Shown here in pieces: positions 8,033 to 17,665 of a stretch of 64,000 nt of DNA. Source of the DNA: Morganella morganii_D (GTDB lineage Bacteria > Pseudomonadota > Gammaproteobacteria > Enterobacterales > Enterobacteriaceae). The position numbers and the translations under genes are program-made. Position 1 is the first letter of the stretch, and the number at the start of each line of letters is the position of its first letter. Location of the stretch: contig CP173058.1 in the NCBI GenBank assembly GCA_044772875.1, forward strand, positions 3,720,001-3,784,000, given 5' to 3'. The notes under the pieces were generated by a model, which was not told the origin of the DNA, searched no databases, and worked only from the letters and a program-made list of their open reading frames with translations.

Positions 8033-8382
8033 TATGCAATCCTTACCTGTTGTTTAAAGGTACGGACATTGTTTCCGGCATCCGTGACGGTGATCAACAA
8101 CAGAGCGTGATGCCGTCCGTCACTGTGTACACTGACCTCAACGGACTCAGCGCGGCCGTCATCTGTCAGTGGCTTCAGTGCCTGCTCAGCATACTGGCGG
8201 GCAAGGCGGTAAACACGGGACACATCTTTTTCCCGCGTCAGTTCGTGCAGACGGGAGCCGAGGGTTTTATCCGCCCAGTAACTGCCGAGCGGCGTCATCA
8301 GGCGCAGATAAACCGCATTAGCGAGAGAATCAGTCCGGGTGTTGGTGTAGTCACCTGTCAGGGGATTTAAGAGTCTGTCCAT
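8032..8382 (-). CDS. Baseplate protein, Mu gp46-like (gp25/W family)
   Basis: This 116-residue protein of the Mu gp46 family has the typical N-terminus TGDYTNTRTDSLANAVYLRL and then LGSYWADKTLGSRLHEL. It belongs to the gp25-like baseplate wedge group. The ATG at 8382 has no Shine-Dalgarno sequence. The late promoter box just upstream would place transcription start at or next to the A of this ATG. Confidence 0.88.
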   Translation of the reverse strand: MDRLLNPLTGDYTNTRTDSLANAVYLRLMTPLGSYWADKTLGSRLHELTREKDVSRVYRLARQYAEQALKPLTDDGRAESVEVSVHSDGRHHALLLITVTDAGNNVRTFKQQVRIA

Positions 8383-8388
8383 GCTGCC

Positions 8389-8434
8389 AATTTAGCAGCA
8401 CAGACGAAAGAGAGCAGTTGAGGGGGTTCAGCAC
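8389..8434 (-). promoter_or_regulatory. Late promoter box upstream of baseplate genes
   Basis: An activator-type box at 8412-8434 (plus strand core GTTGAGGGGGTTCAGCAC) lies 17 nt from a -10-like TAAATT (minus strand, 8389-8394). Three other copies in the prophage have the same layout. It lies between gp45 and gp46, roughly where Mu has a late promoter in its tail region. Recognition by the C activator is inferred. Confidence 0.6.
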
Positions 8435-8443
8435 TTCATCAGA

Positions 8444-9097
8444 TCAGATGACGGGATTACCGGTATTGCCGCCGTTGTTGCCGTTGGTATGTTTATGGCC
8501 GGTCAGTGAAATATTACCGGCTTTCACATCGCCGTCAGTAGTATAACTGCCGGATGTCTGGCTGATATTACCCTCAAAGTCCGCACCGGTGCCACCCTTA
8601 ATTGACATACCGCCGTTACCGGTGATTTGTTCCATGGCCGTAAGGCGCTGACTGGTGGTGACTTCCGGGGTGTTAAAGTCCGCTTTACTTTCAGCATTTA
8701 CTTCAAATTCTTTGCAGTTCACCCGGAAAACATCGCAGTCTGTCTCAATGATTTTTCCGCGCTTCAGAACGATTTTAGCCCCCTCATCGGTGTACAGTGC
8801 CACTTCGCCGGATTCCAGCCCGGCAAGGCGGTAGCTGCCGTGTTCGGTTGCCACCACAATACCGTGTGACGTTTTACCACCGACAGGGATCACAACAGCC
8901 ATTGTACCCGGCGGCGGGTTGGAGGTCAGGCCGTACTGCTGGAATAACTCCTGTCCCTGCAGCGGTTCTTTTGCCAGCCCCTCCGCCTGAATGGTCTGTA
9001 CTTTACCGCTGCTGTCGATGCTGTTTAAACGCGCCCTGAACGGCATTCTGATGGCGTTTAATGCGCTGTTAATGCGCTGATTAATTCTGTTCCACAT
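8444..9097 (-). CDS. Baseplate spike protein V, Mu gp45-like
   Basis: This 217-residue Mu gp45/P2 V-type spike has an N-terminal OB-fold part and a repetitive beta-helical C-terminal part, ending with the GHKHTNGNNGG motif. The HxH motif in this motif binds iron at the tip of Mu-type membrane-piercing spikes. It sits between P (hub) and gp46. Confidence 0.9.
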   Translation of the reverse strand: MWNRINQRINSALNAIRMPFRARLNSIDSSGKVQTIQAEGLAKEPLQGQELFQQYGLTSNPPPGTMAVVIPVGGKTSHGIVVATEHGSYRLAGLESGEVALYTDEGAKIVLKRGKIIETDCDVFRVNCKEFEVNAESKADFNTPEVTTSQRLTAMEQITGNGGMSIKGGTGADFEGNISQTSGSYTTDGDVKAGNISLTGHKHTNGNNGGNTGNPVI

Positions 9098-9109
9098 ACG
9101 TTATTTCTC

Positions 9110-10333
9110 TCAGTCTGCTGTCAGTGCAACCGGCCGGATCTGGTCTTTGCCTTTTTTCTTTTTCCCTTTTTTATTTTTGGCTTTCTGTGTGTAGACGTCC
9201 GGTATCCAGACTCCATCCTCCTTGAACCGCAGCTGTGTCACCGGCCCCCCCGGACGGCCGCCGGTAAAAGTGCGGCCCATCAGAAAGAAAATCCCGTCAA
9301 TACCGTGCAGCTCACTTTTAATTCTGACCCGCTGCCCCGGCTCCCAGAGTTCGCCTTTGTCCGTACGGTGACCGAAGACCTCAGCGGTGATATCCAGCCC
9401 TGACAGGCGGGCATCAGCCATTGCTTTTTTTGCACGGTACTGAAGCTGAGCCGGATTATCCACATCACCGGCGGTGATAATCTGCGGCCGGTAATACGGA
9501 ACAGACGGATCCCCGATTTTTATCCGCATATTATGGGTGCCTGACTGGCCGTCATCCGCCCCGGTGTCATCATCACTTTCGGTGCTGATACGGAATGTCT
9601 GTGCGCTGCGGGAAACATCCACCGGCTTTGTCTGTAACTTTTTATTTTTGGTTGTCGAGGCGTGGCTTTGTGCCAGCAGGGTCAGTTCGGAAAAACAGCC
9701 CTGAATATTACGGGTTTCAGACAGCGAAATAAGATTATTACCGTCACCGCTGCGGGTCAGTATCAGGTCAGCCACCGGGGGCTTATCGTAATCAGGCCCG
9801 CCGATAATCAGCGTGCCGTCCGGCGCGAACCACGGCCACAGGCCACGGCTTCCGGCTGCTTTCATCACGGTATCCCAGGCGCGTTCACCGGGTTCGGTCT
9901 GAATACGGTCACTGCGGATCATGTTATCAGCCTGAATCCGGACACGGGTAATACCGAGCGGACGGACAACGCTGCTGATAACCTCACTCAGGTTCAGCTG
10001 ACGGGCACTGAATACGGGAGCAGCACAGTCGATTAATATCCCTCCCTCATCACGGCCGCTGAGGCTGAGGGTAATACCTTTACGCGACACATCCCGGGTG
10101 ACCGTATCGATGCGGCCGGACAGCACCACATCATCACCCATTTTGACTTTCACCGGCGCACCACGAACCGCATCAACATTAAATACGCCGTCAGTAATAC
10201 CGAGGGATAACTGCCAGGCATCGGCGGCTTTCAGGAAATCACTGTCTATGCGGTAGGTTTTCCAGTCAGAATAAGCATGACCGCCTACCAACAGGGTGAT
10301 TTTTTCTAACCGGTCATCATTTGGCATAGGCAT
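9110..10333 (-). CDS. Baseplate hub protein P, Mu gp44-like
   Basis: This Mu P/gp44 hub protein has about 407 residues from the ATG at 10333 (another ATG lies 6 nt further in). It shows LEKITLLVGGHAYSDWKTYRID at the start, a central domain around RDEGGILIDCAAP and WPWFAPDGTLIIGG, and a lysine-rich tail (KAKNKKGKKKKGK). Hub proteins link the tail tube to the spike. It overlaps N by 17 nt. Confidence is high from both sequence and order. Confidence 0.88.
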   Translation of the reverse strand: MPMPNDDRLEKITLLVGGHAYSDWKTYRIDSDFLKAADAWQLSLGITDGVFNVDAVRGAPVKVKMGDDVVLSGRIDTVTRDVSRKGITLSLSGRDEGGILIDCAAPVFSARQLNLSEVISSVVRPLGITRVRIQADNMIRSDRIQTEPGERAWDTVMKAAGSRGLWPWFAPDGTLIIGGPDYDKPPVADLILTRSGDGNNLISLSETRNIQGCFSELTLLAQSHASTTKNKKLQTKPVDVSRSAQTFRISTESDDDTGADDGQSGTHNMRIKIGDPSVPYYRPQIITAGDVDNPAQLQYRAKKAMADARLSGLDITAEVFGHRTDKGELWEPGQRVRIKSELHGIDGIFFLMGRTFTGGRPGGPVTQLRFKEDGVWIPDVYTQKAKNKKGKKKKGKDQIRPVALTAD

Positions 10334-11747
10334 TGATAACATCTCCCGCGCTCAGGTTATTCGGATCACGTATCTGCGGATTCAGCCGGTACAGTTCGGC
10401 TGCACGGGAATAATCCCCGTACCAGAAATGTGCCAGCAAGTGCAGATTGGCGGCTGCGGCCACTGTCCGGCGGGTCAGCGGCGGGCGGCGGGTAATCACC
10501 AGCAACCCCAAATCCTGCACATCAAGGGCGATGCTTTTCAGTTGTGACACCACGTTATGCCACAGCAGCCCCACAGGATGACTGTCCGTACTCAGCTGCT
10601 GTGTCCGGTCACCATAATGGTCACGGACTTCATCAATGGCTTTCTGTGCGTATTCCCGCACGGTAGTGACCAGCATTTCGATATCATCCGGCGACAGATT
10701 ATCAGGCTGGACATCATCGCTCAGCACCTGTGTCACCACAGCGGCCAGCGTGCCGGATGCAATAATATAACCGGCGGTGGTCAGATCACGGACATCGTCA
10801 GGCTGTGCATTACCCGGCATAGGCACCGGCCCCTCACGCTCCCCCTGAACCAGCTGTACCGGCAGAGAGACCAGTTCATCAGCAACCGCCACGCAGTCAC
10901 TCCACGCAGACAACAGTGTGGTGGCACTGACACCGTTCTGCGCCACTGACGGTGCATACGCCCCATCGGGAAGGTAACCGTTAGTCTGGACGCGGGGAAC
11001 CGCAGAGGAGACAGGTGACGAACCTGAGCGGCCGGATGAGGTATTCACCACATCACCGTATTTAAGGTCGAGTAAATCACCGATGCCGCCGGTGCGGATG
11101 TCCGTCACGGCCACCATATCACTGATGAAAGCACGCGGATAAGTCAGATAACTGATACCCTGACTGACGGCAGAACTGATATCACCGCGCATGATGGTAA
11201 TGGTATTGGTCATGCCGGATAAAGCCGCTTTGCCTTTTTCAAGGTAACGCAGACCTTCGTTAACCGGAGCCATGACCTGTTCAAACAGATCAGCGGCCCG
11301 CTCAGTGAGTTCACCGATTTTGTCAAAAATACTGTCACCGAGCTGTTCCGGATGGGACTGCGCGATAACCGTGCCGGTGGTGCCCTCAAGGAAAACCAGC
11401 TCAACCGTGCAGGTGTCGACGCCTTCCGCTTCGTGCTTTACCTGATATTCAATGCACTTCGCTTTTTCAACAGAACCCCAGACAGGATGAACAAGCTCCC
11501 CGTAGCTGGGTTCCTCCAGTGCCGCAACAAAATTATCCAGATGAGTCCGGTAATCATCCCCCCAGAAAAGCGCATTAAAACGGAAATTACGCGGCTTACG
11601 GCCCAGATCAATAACGTCACCGCCATCAACGAACGGGTATTCATGTACAGAGGTATCGCGGGAAACACTGTCCTGAGCATTAACCACATCAAAACGCACA
11701 CCACGGTAAGAGGCATCCTGTAAATCATTGCGCCATGCGGTATTCAT
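10317..11747 (-). CDS. DNA circularisation / tail protein N
   Basis: This 476-residue protein of the DNA_circ_N family (Mu gpN) has a conserved N-terminal domain (ASYRGVRFDVVNAQDSVSRD followed by HEYPFVDGGDVIDLGRKPR) and a long helical C-terminal part. In Mu, N is a tail/baseplate protein that enters with the DNA and keeps the injected genome circular and protected. It is coupled to the tape-measure gene by a 4-nt overlap. Confidence 0.9.
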   Translation of the reverse strand: MNTAWRNDLQDASYRGVRFDVVNAQDSVSRDTSVHEYPFVDGGDVIDLGRKPRNFRFNALFWGDDYRTHLDNFVAALEEPSYGELVHPVWGSVEKAKCIEYQVKHEAEGVDTCTVELVFLEGTTGTVIAQSHPEQLGDSIFDKIGELTERAADLFEQVMAPVNEGLRYLEKGKAALSGMTNTITIMRGDISSAVSQGISYLTYPRAFISDMVAVTDIRTGGIGDLLDLKYGDVVNTSSGRSGSSPVSSAVPRVQTNGYLPDGAYAPSVAQNGVSATTLLSAWSDCVAVADELVSLPVQLVQGEREGPVPMPGNAQPDDVRDLTTAGYIIASGTLAAVVTQVLSDDVQPDNLSPDDIEMLVTTVREYAQKAIDEVRDHYGDRTQQLSTDSHPVGLLWHNVVSQLKSIALDVQDLGLLVITRRPPLTRRTVAAAANLHLLAHFWYGDYSRAAELYRLNPQIRDPNNLSAGDVINAYAK

Positions 11748-14033
11748 AATCCGCCTCCGGTGGTTCGTCCGGCATCATTACCGTTAATATTGTTCACGGT
11801 TTCTGCGATCACATGGCCGTCCAGTTCCACCACGGAACGAACCTCTATCGGCTGCGGGGCGGTCTGCTGATTTTTCAGCAGGGTTTCAATCTCACGCACC
11901 GGCAGCATCAGCCCCGCAATCACATCATCGCTGACAGGTCTGGCGTAATCCGGCACAAATTCCTTCGGCAGGGCATCGGTTTTCATTCCGGCACGCTCTG
12001 ACATAAAACGCACCTGTGACAGAACGGCATTAGCCAGCTGAGCCTGCTCATCCTGCTCACGGATGTACTGACTGACCCATTCCTCATTCTCAGCAGCATA
12101 GCCGCGCCCGAACTGATATATAGGCTGAAACCGTTTTTTAGCTTTATCAATGAGGCCCTGACCATACTTAGCCCGCAGTGCGTCCATTCTGGCTTCCCCG
12201 GTATAGATGTCTTCCTTTTCTTCCGGTGTGTTGGCCGTGGCAAACTCAGTGGCAGCAGTCACAAGCCCCGCCAGTTTAAATGCACCCGGCCTTAACCATC
12301 CGCCACTGGCTGCGGTAGCCCCGCTGGCCCCCACAGTTCCGGCAATGCCGCCGGTACTTCCCGCACCGGCACCACCAAAGAGAAATTTAAGTGCGGCAAA
12401 GGCAACGGCGGCCTGTGTCATAGCTTCGATGCCGGTTTTAGCGCCCATCAGGGCCGTTGTGAATGTCGGAAATTCGGTGCTGAACTTTGTGAACTGGTCA
12501 GAGAGAGAGCCTACGGTATTGGATAGTGTTTTCACTGAGTCCATTTCAGCAAAGGAGGCAGACTCTGACGCACGTTGCACTTTAAAGCCATCACCAGTAA
12601 TCATTACGTCATAACTCAGGTCACCTTCTCCTTGTCCCGGGGACGCATCTCTTTGTTTCATAACCTCACTACGGACATTGGTCATATAAGCCCGTTGGGA
12701 ACGAAGTCCAACTAATCCCAGCAGAGATTGCTGGTCAGCAATAAACTGCCCCAGCGCAGAACCTTCGAGAATTTTTACCATCGCCATCATCGTACGCTGA
12801 CGCTCAGCATCATTAAGGTCATTTGAGTCTAATTTTTTTCTCAGCGCCTGATATTCCGGATTAGCTTCAGCAATCCGGTCAGTAAGTCCCAATGCTGCAT
12901 CTATAGGGTTTATCCCTTTCTTTCTGGCTTCGACTAACGTGCCGGATAAATCGATGCCATATCCATCAATTTTTATCGATGCAGCCCGATTTGCGGCATC
13001 TGAGCTATTAAGTTTGAGTAGCAAATTTTTAAGGTTGTTAGCGGCTTCATCATTAGTTCCGGCTGTTGCCCGGGTTGCTTCAACCGCTGATAATAAAACC
13101 CCAAAATCTTCCAGTCCCTCCATCCCCAGAAGGTTGGAGGATGACAGAAGTTGTGATAACCATTTAGCGAGGTCGGGGAATTCTATAGAACCTAATTGAC
13201 CTGCCTTCATTCCCATATCTAAGGCTTTTTTCAGCTCATCTGGGTCAGAAACGTTATAATTTCGTTTCAGTGCTATCGCTACACTGGCTAGATCAGCCCC
13301 AGATACACCGCTTGCAACTGAATATTTCTGAATTACAGAAAGCAGTCCAGCAACTGCATCACCATCGAATTCACCGGATGCCAATAGATCATTCATAGCC
13401 TGAGCTGCGTTTTCTTTGGTTCCGCCAAATTTTGTGACTGTCGCGCGAATCGTATTATCTAATGCTTTTGCTCCTTCAAGTCGTCCCTTAATATCCTTGT
13501 CGTTATAAGCTGTATTCGCCATCCCAAGAATTTGTTCCTCATAAGACATCCGTTTCTTCACTGGCTCCGCGACGACTCTGGCACCGGCATACAGACCACC
13601 GGCAGCAGTTACGATATTACTGCCGATATTACCGATTTTCATATTGCTCATCTGCTTCATTTCGCCGCGCAGCTGCCCGACACGCTGGCGCATACGGTCA
13701 AAGGCGCGGGCCTGTTCATCGGCAGACATCATGCCACTGCGGGCAAGGCGGTTATAGGCAGCTATCGTCTGGCTGATTTCGCGCTGAATGGCACGCTCTG
13801 AACGGATGCCGAGGGTTTCATATGCCCTGGACTGGCGCTTCATGTCCTCCGTCCTGGCGCGCCCCTGACTGATGGCATCCTGCGCCGTGGTCTTTCTGAC
13901 GACGGTTCAGTTTTTCCTGTGCCTGTTCAGCTTTCTGTGTTTCTTTTACGGTCTCACGCAGGGCGCGGGTGATGGATTTGGATGCCTCATCCCGCGCAGA
14001 AAACAGCAGTGACAGCTTAAATTCACGGGCCAT
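11744..14033 (-). pseudogene. Tail tape-measure protein, disrupted by a frameshift
   Basis: Two frames together make one tape-measure protein. The true N-terminus (ATG at 14033, MAREFKLSLLFSARDEASKS) reads to about KLNRRQKD and then goes into unrelated sequence with a stop at 13818. The rest resumes in another frame from about AQDAISQGRAR through MKRQSRAYETLGIRSE to 11744 (699 codons open from 13843). A single extra base near 13886-13892 would explain this. The protein sets tail length, so a true mutation would make the prophage tailless. A sequencing error is the main alternative. The C-terminal part has Gly/Ala-rich hydrophobic segments typical of the family. Confidence 0.82.
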
Positions 14034-14035
14034 GA

Positions 14036-14260
14036 TTATCCTCGTTTCTTATTTTTCTGACGGCGGGAACGGACACGGGTGCGTTTCGTGTCCGTTTTTT
14101 GTTTCGGCTTCGCGCCGTGAAGCTGATTCAGAGCATCAATCCGGGCATCCAGCTCCGGACGGCTCATTGACAGCAGGGCATCTTCGGTCAGGCCGTATCT
14201 GCCCAGGGCAAGGGCTATTTGCCGGAAGGGTCTGCGACGTTCTTCAGCTCTCTCCGCTTT
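14036..14260 (-). CDS. Frameshift extension of the tail assembly chaperone (gp42-like)
   Basis: A -1 shift on the eight-A run at 14258-14265 (minus strand A AAA AAG) moves the ribosome from the gp41 frame to this one. It reads about 74 further codons (KAERAEERRR, then QIALALGRYGLTEDALLSMSRPE, then a basic tail) to a TAA two bases before the tape-measure ATG. This frame has no start of its own. Mu and most long-tailed phages make a chaperone pair this way at this position, so programmed frameshifting is strongly implied. The fusion would be about 186 residues. Confidence 0.8.
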   Translation of the reverse strand, partial: KAERAEERRRPFRQIALALGRYGLTEDALLSMSRPELDARIDALNQLHGAKPKQKTDTKRTRVRSRRQKNKKRG

Positions 14261-14595
14261 TTTTTAGCGGCGGTCTGTGCGGCATCCAGAATGCTGTAAT
14301 CTTCCTCCAGCAGTTCATCCAGCAGCAAATCAGTGGTGATATCATCTGCCGGAATATCACCGAGCTTCGTGATAGTGCGTTTCAGCAGGGCCATGCGGTA
14401 GTAAATATCAGACTTGCCGCCGGTGGCCGAACCGGTGACTTCTTCCGTCTCATCCAGCGCATCATAAATATCACGCATCACCGGGATGCGGACGGCATAA
14501 TCAAAGTGCAGCACGCCGTTAAAATTCACACCGTACAACAGGGTGTCAGGAACCGCAGCGGCCGGAGCCGCCGCGCTGGTGTCTTTTTCTTCCAT
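14215..14595 (-). CDS. Tail assembly chaperone, Mu gp41-like
   Basis: This acidic, helical 126-residue protein sits between tail tube and tape measure, the fixed place of tail assembly chaperones. It has FDYAVRIPVMRDIYDALDETEE and ends shortly after the slippery run (AAKKKRREL). It should coat the tape-measure protein before tube assembly. It overlaps the tube gene by 1 nt. Confidence 0.82.
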   Translation of the reverse strand: MEEKDTSAAAPAAAVPDTLLYGVNFNGVLHFDYAVRIPVMRDIYDALDETEEVTGSATGGKSDIYYRMALLKRTITKLGDIPADDITTDLLLDELLEEDYSILDAAQTAAKKKRRELKNVADPSGK

Positions 14596-14969
14596 TATTC
14601 AACCACCTTACGTAATGCGTTCAGTTTCAGGTCGCGTTTGGCTTCGTTATCAGTGGAATATTTCTCGCCGACTTCCGTCACAAAACAGTCCAGATAAGAG
14701 ATACGGCGGCCACCGGAGCCACTCAGCGGGTACTGGGTCAGTTTGGAGCCTTCAATTGCGCCCCAGTCCATATCCCCGTTAAGCGGGATCACCACTGAAA
14801 TGGACAGTTCATACGTGGCGATACCGCGCATAAAGCCTTTGGCACGACCGGTTTTGTTCATGGTCTTCACCAGCTTGCGGCCGGTGACTTCCTGAACGTC
14901 CATGTCCGTGACTTCAACCTCACGGCCGTCGATTTCAAGGACAATCGCGCCTGCATATTCTTCTAACAT
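14595..14969 (-). CDS. Tail tube protein M, Mu-like
   Basis: This 124-residue Mu gpM-type tail tube protein contains MDVQEVTGRKLVKTMNKTGRAKGF and GIATYELSISVVIPL, typical of the family. It polymerises inside the sheath and acts as the DNA channel. It lies directly after the sheath gene and before the chaperone pair. Confidence 0.88.
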   Translation of the reverse strand: MLEEYAGAIVLEIDGREVEVTDMDVQEVTGRKLVKTMNKTGRAKGFMRGIATYELSISVVIPLNGDMDWGAIEGSKLTQYPLSGSGGRRISYLDCFVTEVGEKYSTDNEAKRDLKLNALRKVVE

Positions 14970-14980
14970 GTGTCACCTCA

Positions 14981-16405
14981 TCAGACGTACAGATCAATAC
15001 GACCTGCGAAAATATGTAAACCGTTCACCACATCCGCCGGAATCTGTGCATCAAGGCGGTCAGCGTCTTTTCCGTTACGCTCAACAAGCAGCAGTTCTTT
15101 GTTGGCCTCAACGTTCTCAAGGATTTCTTCCTCCTCAAGTTTAATCAGCACATCCAGCAGCTCAGAACGGACTTTCTGACGGGTACGTTCATTGAGTTTG
15201 TCACGCGGAAAACGCTGCGAGATACGCTCACGGCACGCCACGCGGGTATAATCCAGCGTGCGGATGGTGGTTAAATCCAGCAGCGCCGTATCGTTCACAC
15301 CCTCCGGATTCTTCGTGTAGGTGGTGATGGCACGGACAATCTGCACCTTATTGCCGGGACCCACCTCAAGCGGTGTCAGTCCGTTATGCAGTGCATTTTC
15401 CTGCTCATTACGGCCCGCCCAGGCTTTTACCGGAGCAACATCCATCCCTTTAATTTCAAGGTTATTCAGCGGTCTGGCCGGGTCTTCCTCAGAGGCAATC
15501 ACCGCACCGTAACCGGCGGCCAGCTGACACGGCAGTTTTGCTGACCCCGGATACCAGGCAATCGTGGTGCGTCCGTCATTGATATCCGCAGCCAGTGTGG
15601 TGCCGGTACTGAGCGTACCTGTCCATCCGGCAGCCGCGACAGCGCCGCGCTGCTCCAGCGGCCCCCCAGTTTTTTCCAGGTGGGTGCGCAGCTTCAGCAG
15701 CGTATCTTTGTCAGAGAACGGCGGCACAATGATGTTGTGACCGGCGGCAAAGACCGCATCCAGCGCAGGCTGAATATCGGCGTTATTTTCACCGCCCTGC
15801 ATGGCCGTCAGGGTCTGCGTGATGCCTTTGGCCGTGCAGGAGGCTGACAGCAGAATGTCATTACCGAACTCACCGGTCTGGCGGGCGGTCAGTGTGATGA
15901 ATTTGTTGTCATTCTCACCGGTAGTCAGTGCCGCCTTAACCGGCAGGGCCGTCTGTGCATTCACTGTATCTGTAATGGCCTGACAGATATCATCCGCGCT
16001 GTCACCGGCGGTGACGGCCACATCCAGACGTTCACCGCATACCGTCAGGTAAAAGGTGCCGCTGTTGGTGGCAGGCCCGGTCACGGTCAGTGTACCGGCA
16101 GCCGCTTTACCGGCCGAATTTTCCTCAACACCGATAACCTGCAGCTGCAGATAACTGTTGGCGGTAATCGCCGCTTTTGCCATGATGTGAGCCAGTGACC
16201 CGGTCCCGAATGCCACCGCTGCTTCGGTATCATCAAACACGTTCACCGGTGTCAGCGGCTCTGCCAGCCCCTCTTTCATCATCGGGGCCACAATCAGCAT
16301 CACCTGCGGATTGCCCGGCAGCGCACGGGTTGCCATGCGCAGGTTAAACTCCAGGTATTTACCCGGCTTACGCAGGCTGTCCGGGATATTGTCAAATGTG
16401 ATCAT
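14981..16405 (-). CDS. Contractile tail sheath protein L
   Basis: This 474-residue Mu gpL sheath protein begins MITFDNIPDSLRKPGKYLEF and has the C-terminal sheath domain with PEGVNDTALLDLTTIRTLDY and the catalytic-like arm region (RISQRFPRDKLNER). It makes the contractile outer tail and confirms a myovirus-type particle. Confidence 0.93.
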   Translation of the reverse strand: MITFDNIPDSLRKPGKYLEFNLRMATRALPGNPQVMLIVAPMMKEGLAEPLTPVNVFDDTEAAVAFGTGSLAHIMAKAAITANSYLQLQVIGVEENSAGKAAAGTLTVTGPATNSGTFYLTVCGERLDVAVTAGDSADDICQAITDTVNAQTALPVKAALTTGENDNKFITLTARQTGEFGNDILLSASCTAKGITQTLTAMQGGENNADIQPALDAVFAAGHNIIVPPFSDKDTLLKLRTHLEKTGGPLEQRGAVAAAGWTGTLSTGTTLAADINDGRTTIAWYPGSAKLPCQLAAGYGAVIASEEDPARPLNNLEIKGMDVAPVKAWAGRNEQENALHNGLTPLEVGPGNKVQIVRAITTYTKNPEGVNDTALLDLTTIRTLDYTRVACRERISQRFPRDKLNERTRQKVRSELLDVLIKLEEEEILENVEANKELLLVERNGKDADRLDAQIPADVVNGLHIFAGRIDLYV

Positions 16406-16583
16406 GTTTTTTCCCTTTCACAGGGCGCGGTCGCGCGGTTTTAATCAGATCACCGCACGCTATCATGCGGCGGTAATACGCGGTGTCAGGAACTTCTGCC
16501 GGGGTTTCCGTGATGTAACGGCGGAACTGGTGTTCATACGACACACGGATACCCTGACGTGCTCTGACAAAGAGAGTTGTCAT
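16392..16583 (-). CDS. Small tail protein of the DUF2635 family (Mu gp38-like)
   Basis: This 63-residue protein reads VRARQGIRVSYEHQFRRYITE and then a Tyr-Tyr-Arg-Arg motif. DUF2635 proteins always sit just before the sheath gene in Mu-like phages. The function is unknown. It overlaps gp37 by 4 nt and the sheath gene by 14 nt. Confidence 0.82.
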   Translation of the reverse strand: MTTLFVRARQGIRVSYEHQFRRYITETPAEVPDTAYYRRMIACGDLIKTARPRPVKGKKHDHI

Positions 16584-17230
16584 GGTTTTTTCCTTGTCAG
16601 TACCAGGTCAGCCGGGTCATCAATCGTGCCGATACCCGGCGGGTCATAGCGCAGGCCGACACTGAGAAAATCAGGATCAGGCTCTTTCACTTTTCCCCGG
16701 TACTCGTTAAAAATATAATCAGGTGAATCCGTGTCCCGGGTCACTTCCGGCCACAGACCGTTACCCAGAACAGATTCAATCCACTTCGTTTCAAACTCAC
16801 AGGCAAACACCGACAGTGCTTTGCTCTGCACCTGAGTGTTGTAGAGGGTACGCACCCGCAGCGGCATAAACGGCGTAATTTCCAGACCCAAATCCTGCCC
16901 GGTGGTCAGTCTGCGTACGGCATGAATAAGCCGGTACGTCCCGATTTCATTGCGGTTAACACCACCGAACCGGGCGGACTCATCATCACGGGTGTTGTAA
17001 TCGCCCACAATGACCACAAAGGTGCCGGTGCATTTCACCTTCTGCCGGTTGGTGGCAATGTATTCGCTGTTTGTCAGACCGCCGAACGTGACCCACGCCG
17101 CCGGAAAAGCCCGGACGATACGACCTAAGTCATCATCCATCTCACCGCTGTAGCTGGCTACCTCACGCACCATCTCACCCATACCCTGACGCAGACGGTC
17201 ACACAGATGCTGCTCAATACGGGTGATCAA
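16580..17230 (-). CDS. Tail terminator-like protein, Mu gp37 / DUF1834
   Basis: This 216-residue DUF1834 protein starts MITRIEQHLCDRLRQGMGE and contains FVVIVGDYNTRDDESARFGG and GTYRLIHAVRRLTTGQDLG. In Mu, gp37 is the probable tail terminator. It is coupled to its neighbours by ATGA-type overlaps. Confidence 0.87.
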   Translation of the reverse strand: MITRIEQHLCDRLRQGMGEMVREVASYSGEMDDDLGRIVRAFPAAWVTFGGLTNSEYIATNRQKVKCTGTFVVIVGDYNTRDDESARFGGVNRNEIGTYRLIHAVRRLTTGQDLGLEITPFMPLRVRTLYNTQVQSKALSVFACEFETKWIESVLGNGLWPEVTRDTDSPDYIFNEYRGKVKEPDPDFLSVGLRYDPPGIGTIDDPADLVLTRKKP

Positions 17231-17655
17231 AATGCACCTCCGCCGGTTGAGTTACGCCCGAACTGGCGGTTGCTGCTGCCGAACTTCATCTGCGGCGAGG
17301 ACTGAATAATATCCCCGTTGTCCGTGCGGCCCAGCCCGATACGGCCCTCCGCCACCTTTTCAAAAAACCGGATGGCATCCTCATAACGCAGCCGGATTTC
17401 TTCCTTCAGAATGCGGTGGGACGTTGCCAGATGGTAACGGGCGATATCACAGCAGCGGCCGGTCAGAATGCGGGCGGTATCCGTAAACGGTGTCCGGTAA
17501 CGCGCGACGAGATAGCCGTCAATTTCAGCCGAGGCACGCATCAGTGCGGCATCCATCACCTCATCACTGATATCACCAAGGTGCTCAGTGTCCGTCAGGG
17601 AGATACACTCGCGTTCACCGAACGTTAAAATCATGTCTTTCTTCGTCGCGTACAT
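17227..17655 (-). CDS. Head-tail connector protein, Mu gp36 / DUF1320
   Basis: This 142-residue DUF1320 protein shows MYATKKDMILTFGERECISL, SAEIDGYLVARYRTPF and the Gly/Asn-rich end. It is part of the neck region between capsid and tail. Confidence 0.9.
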   Translation of the reverse strand: MYATKKDMILTFGERECISLTDTEHLGDISDEVMDAALMRASAEIDGYLVARYRTPFTDTARILTGRCCDIARYHLATSHRILKEEIRLRYEDAIRFFEKVAEGRIGLGRTDNGDIIQSSPQMKFGSSNRQFGRNSTGGGAF

Positions 17656-17665
17656 GGTTCACCTG

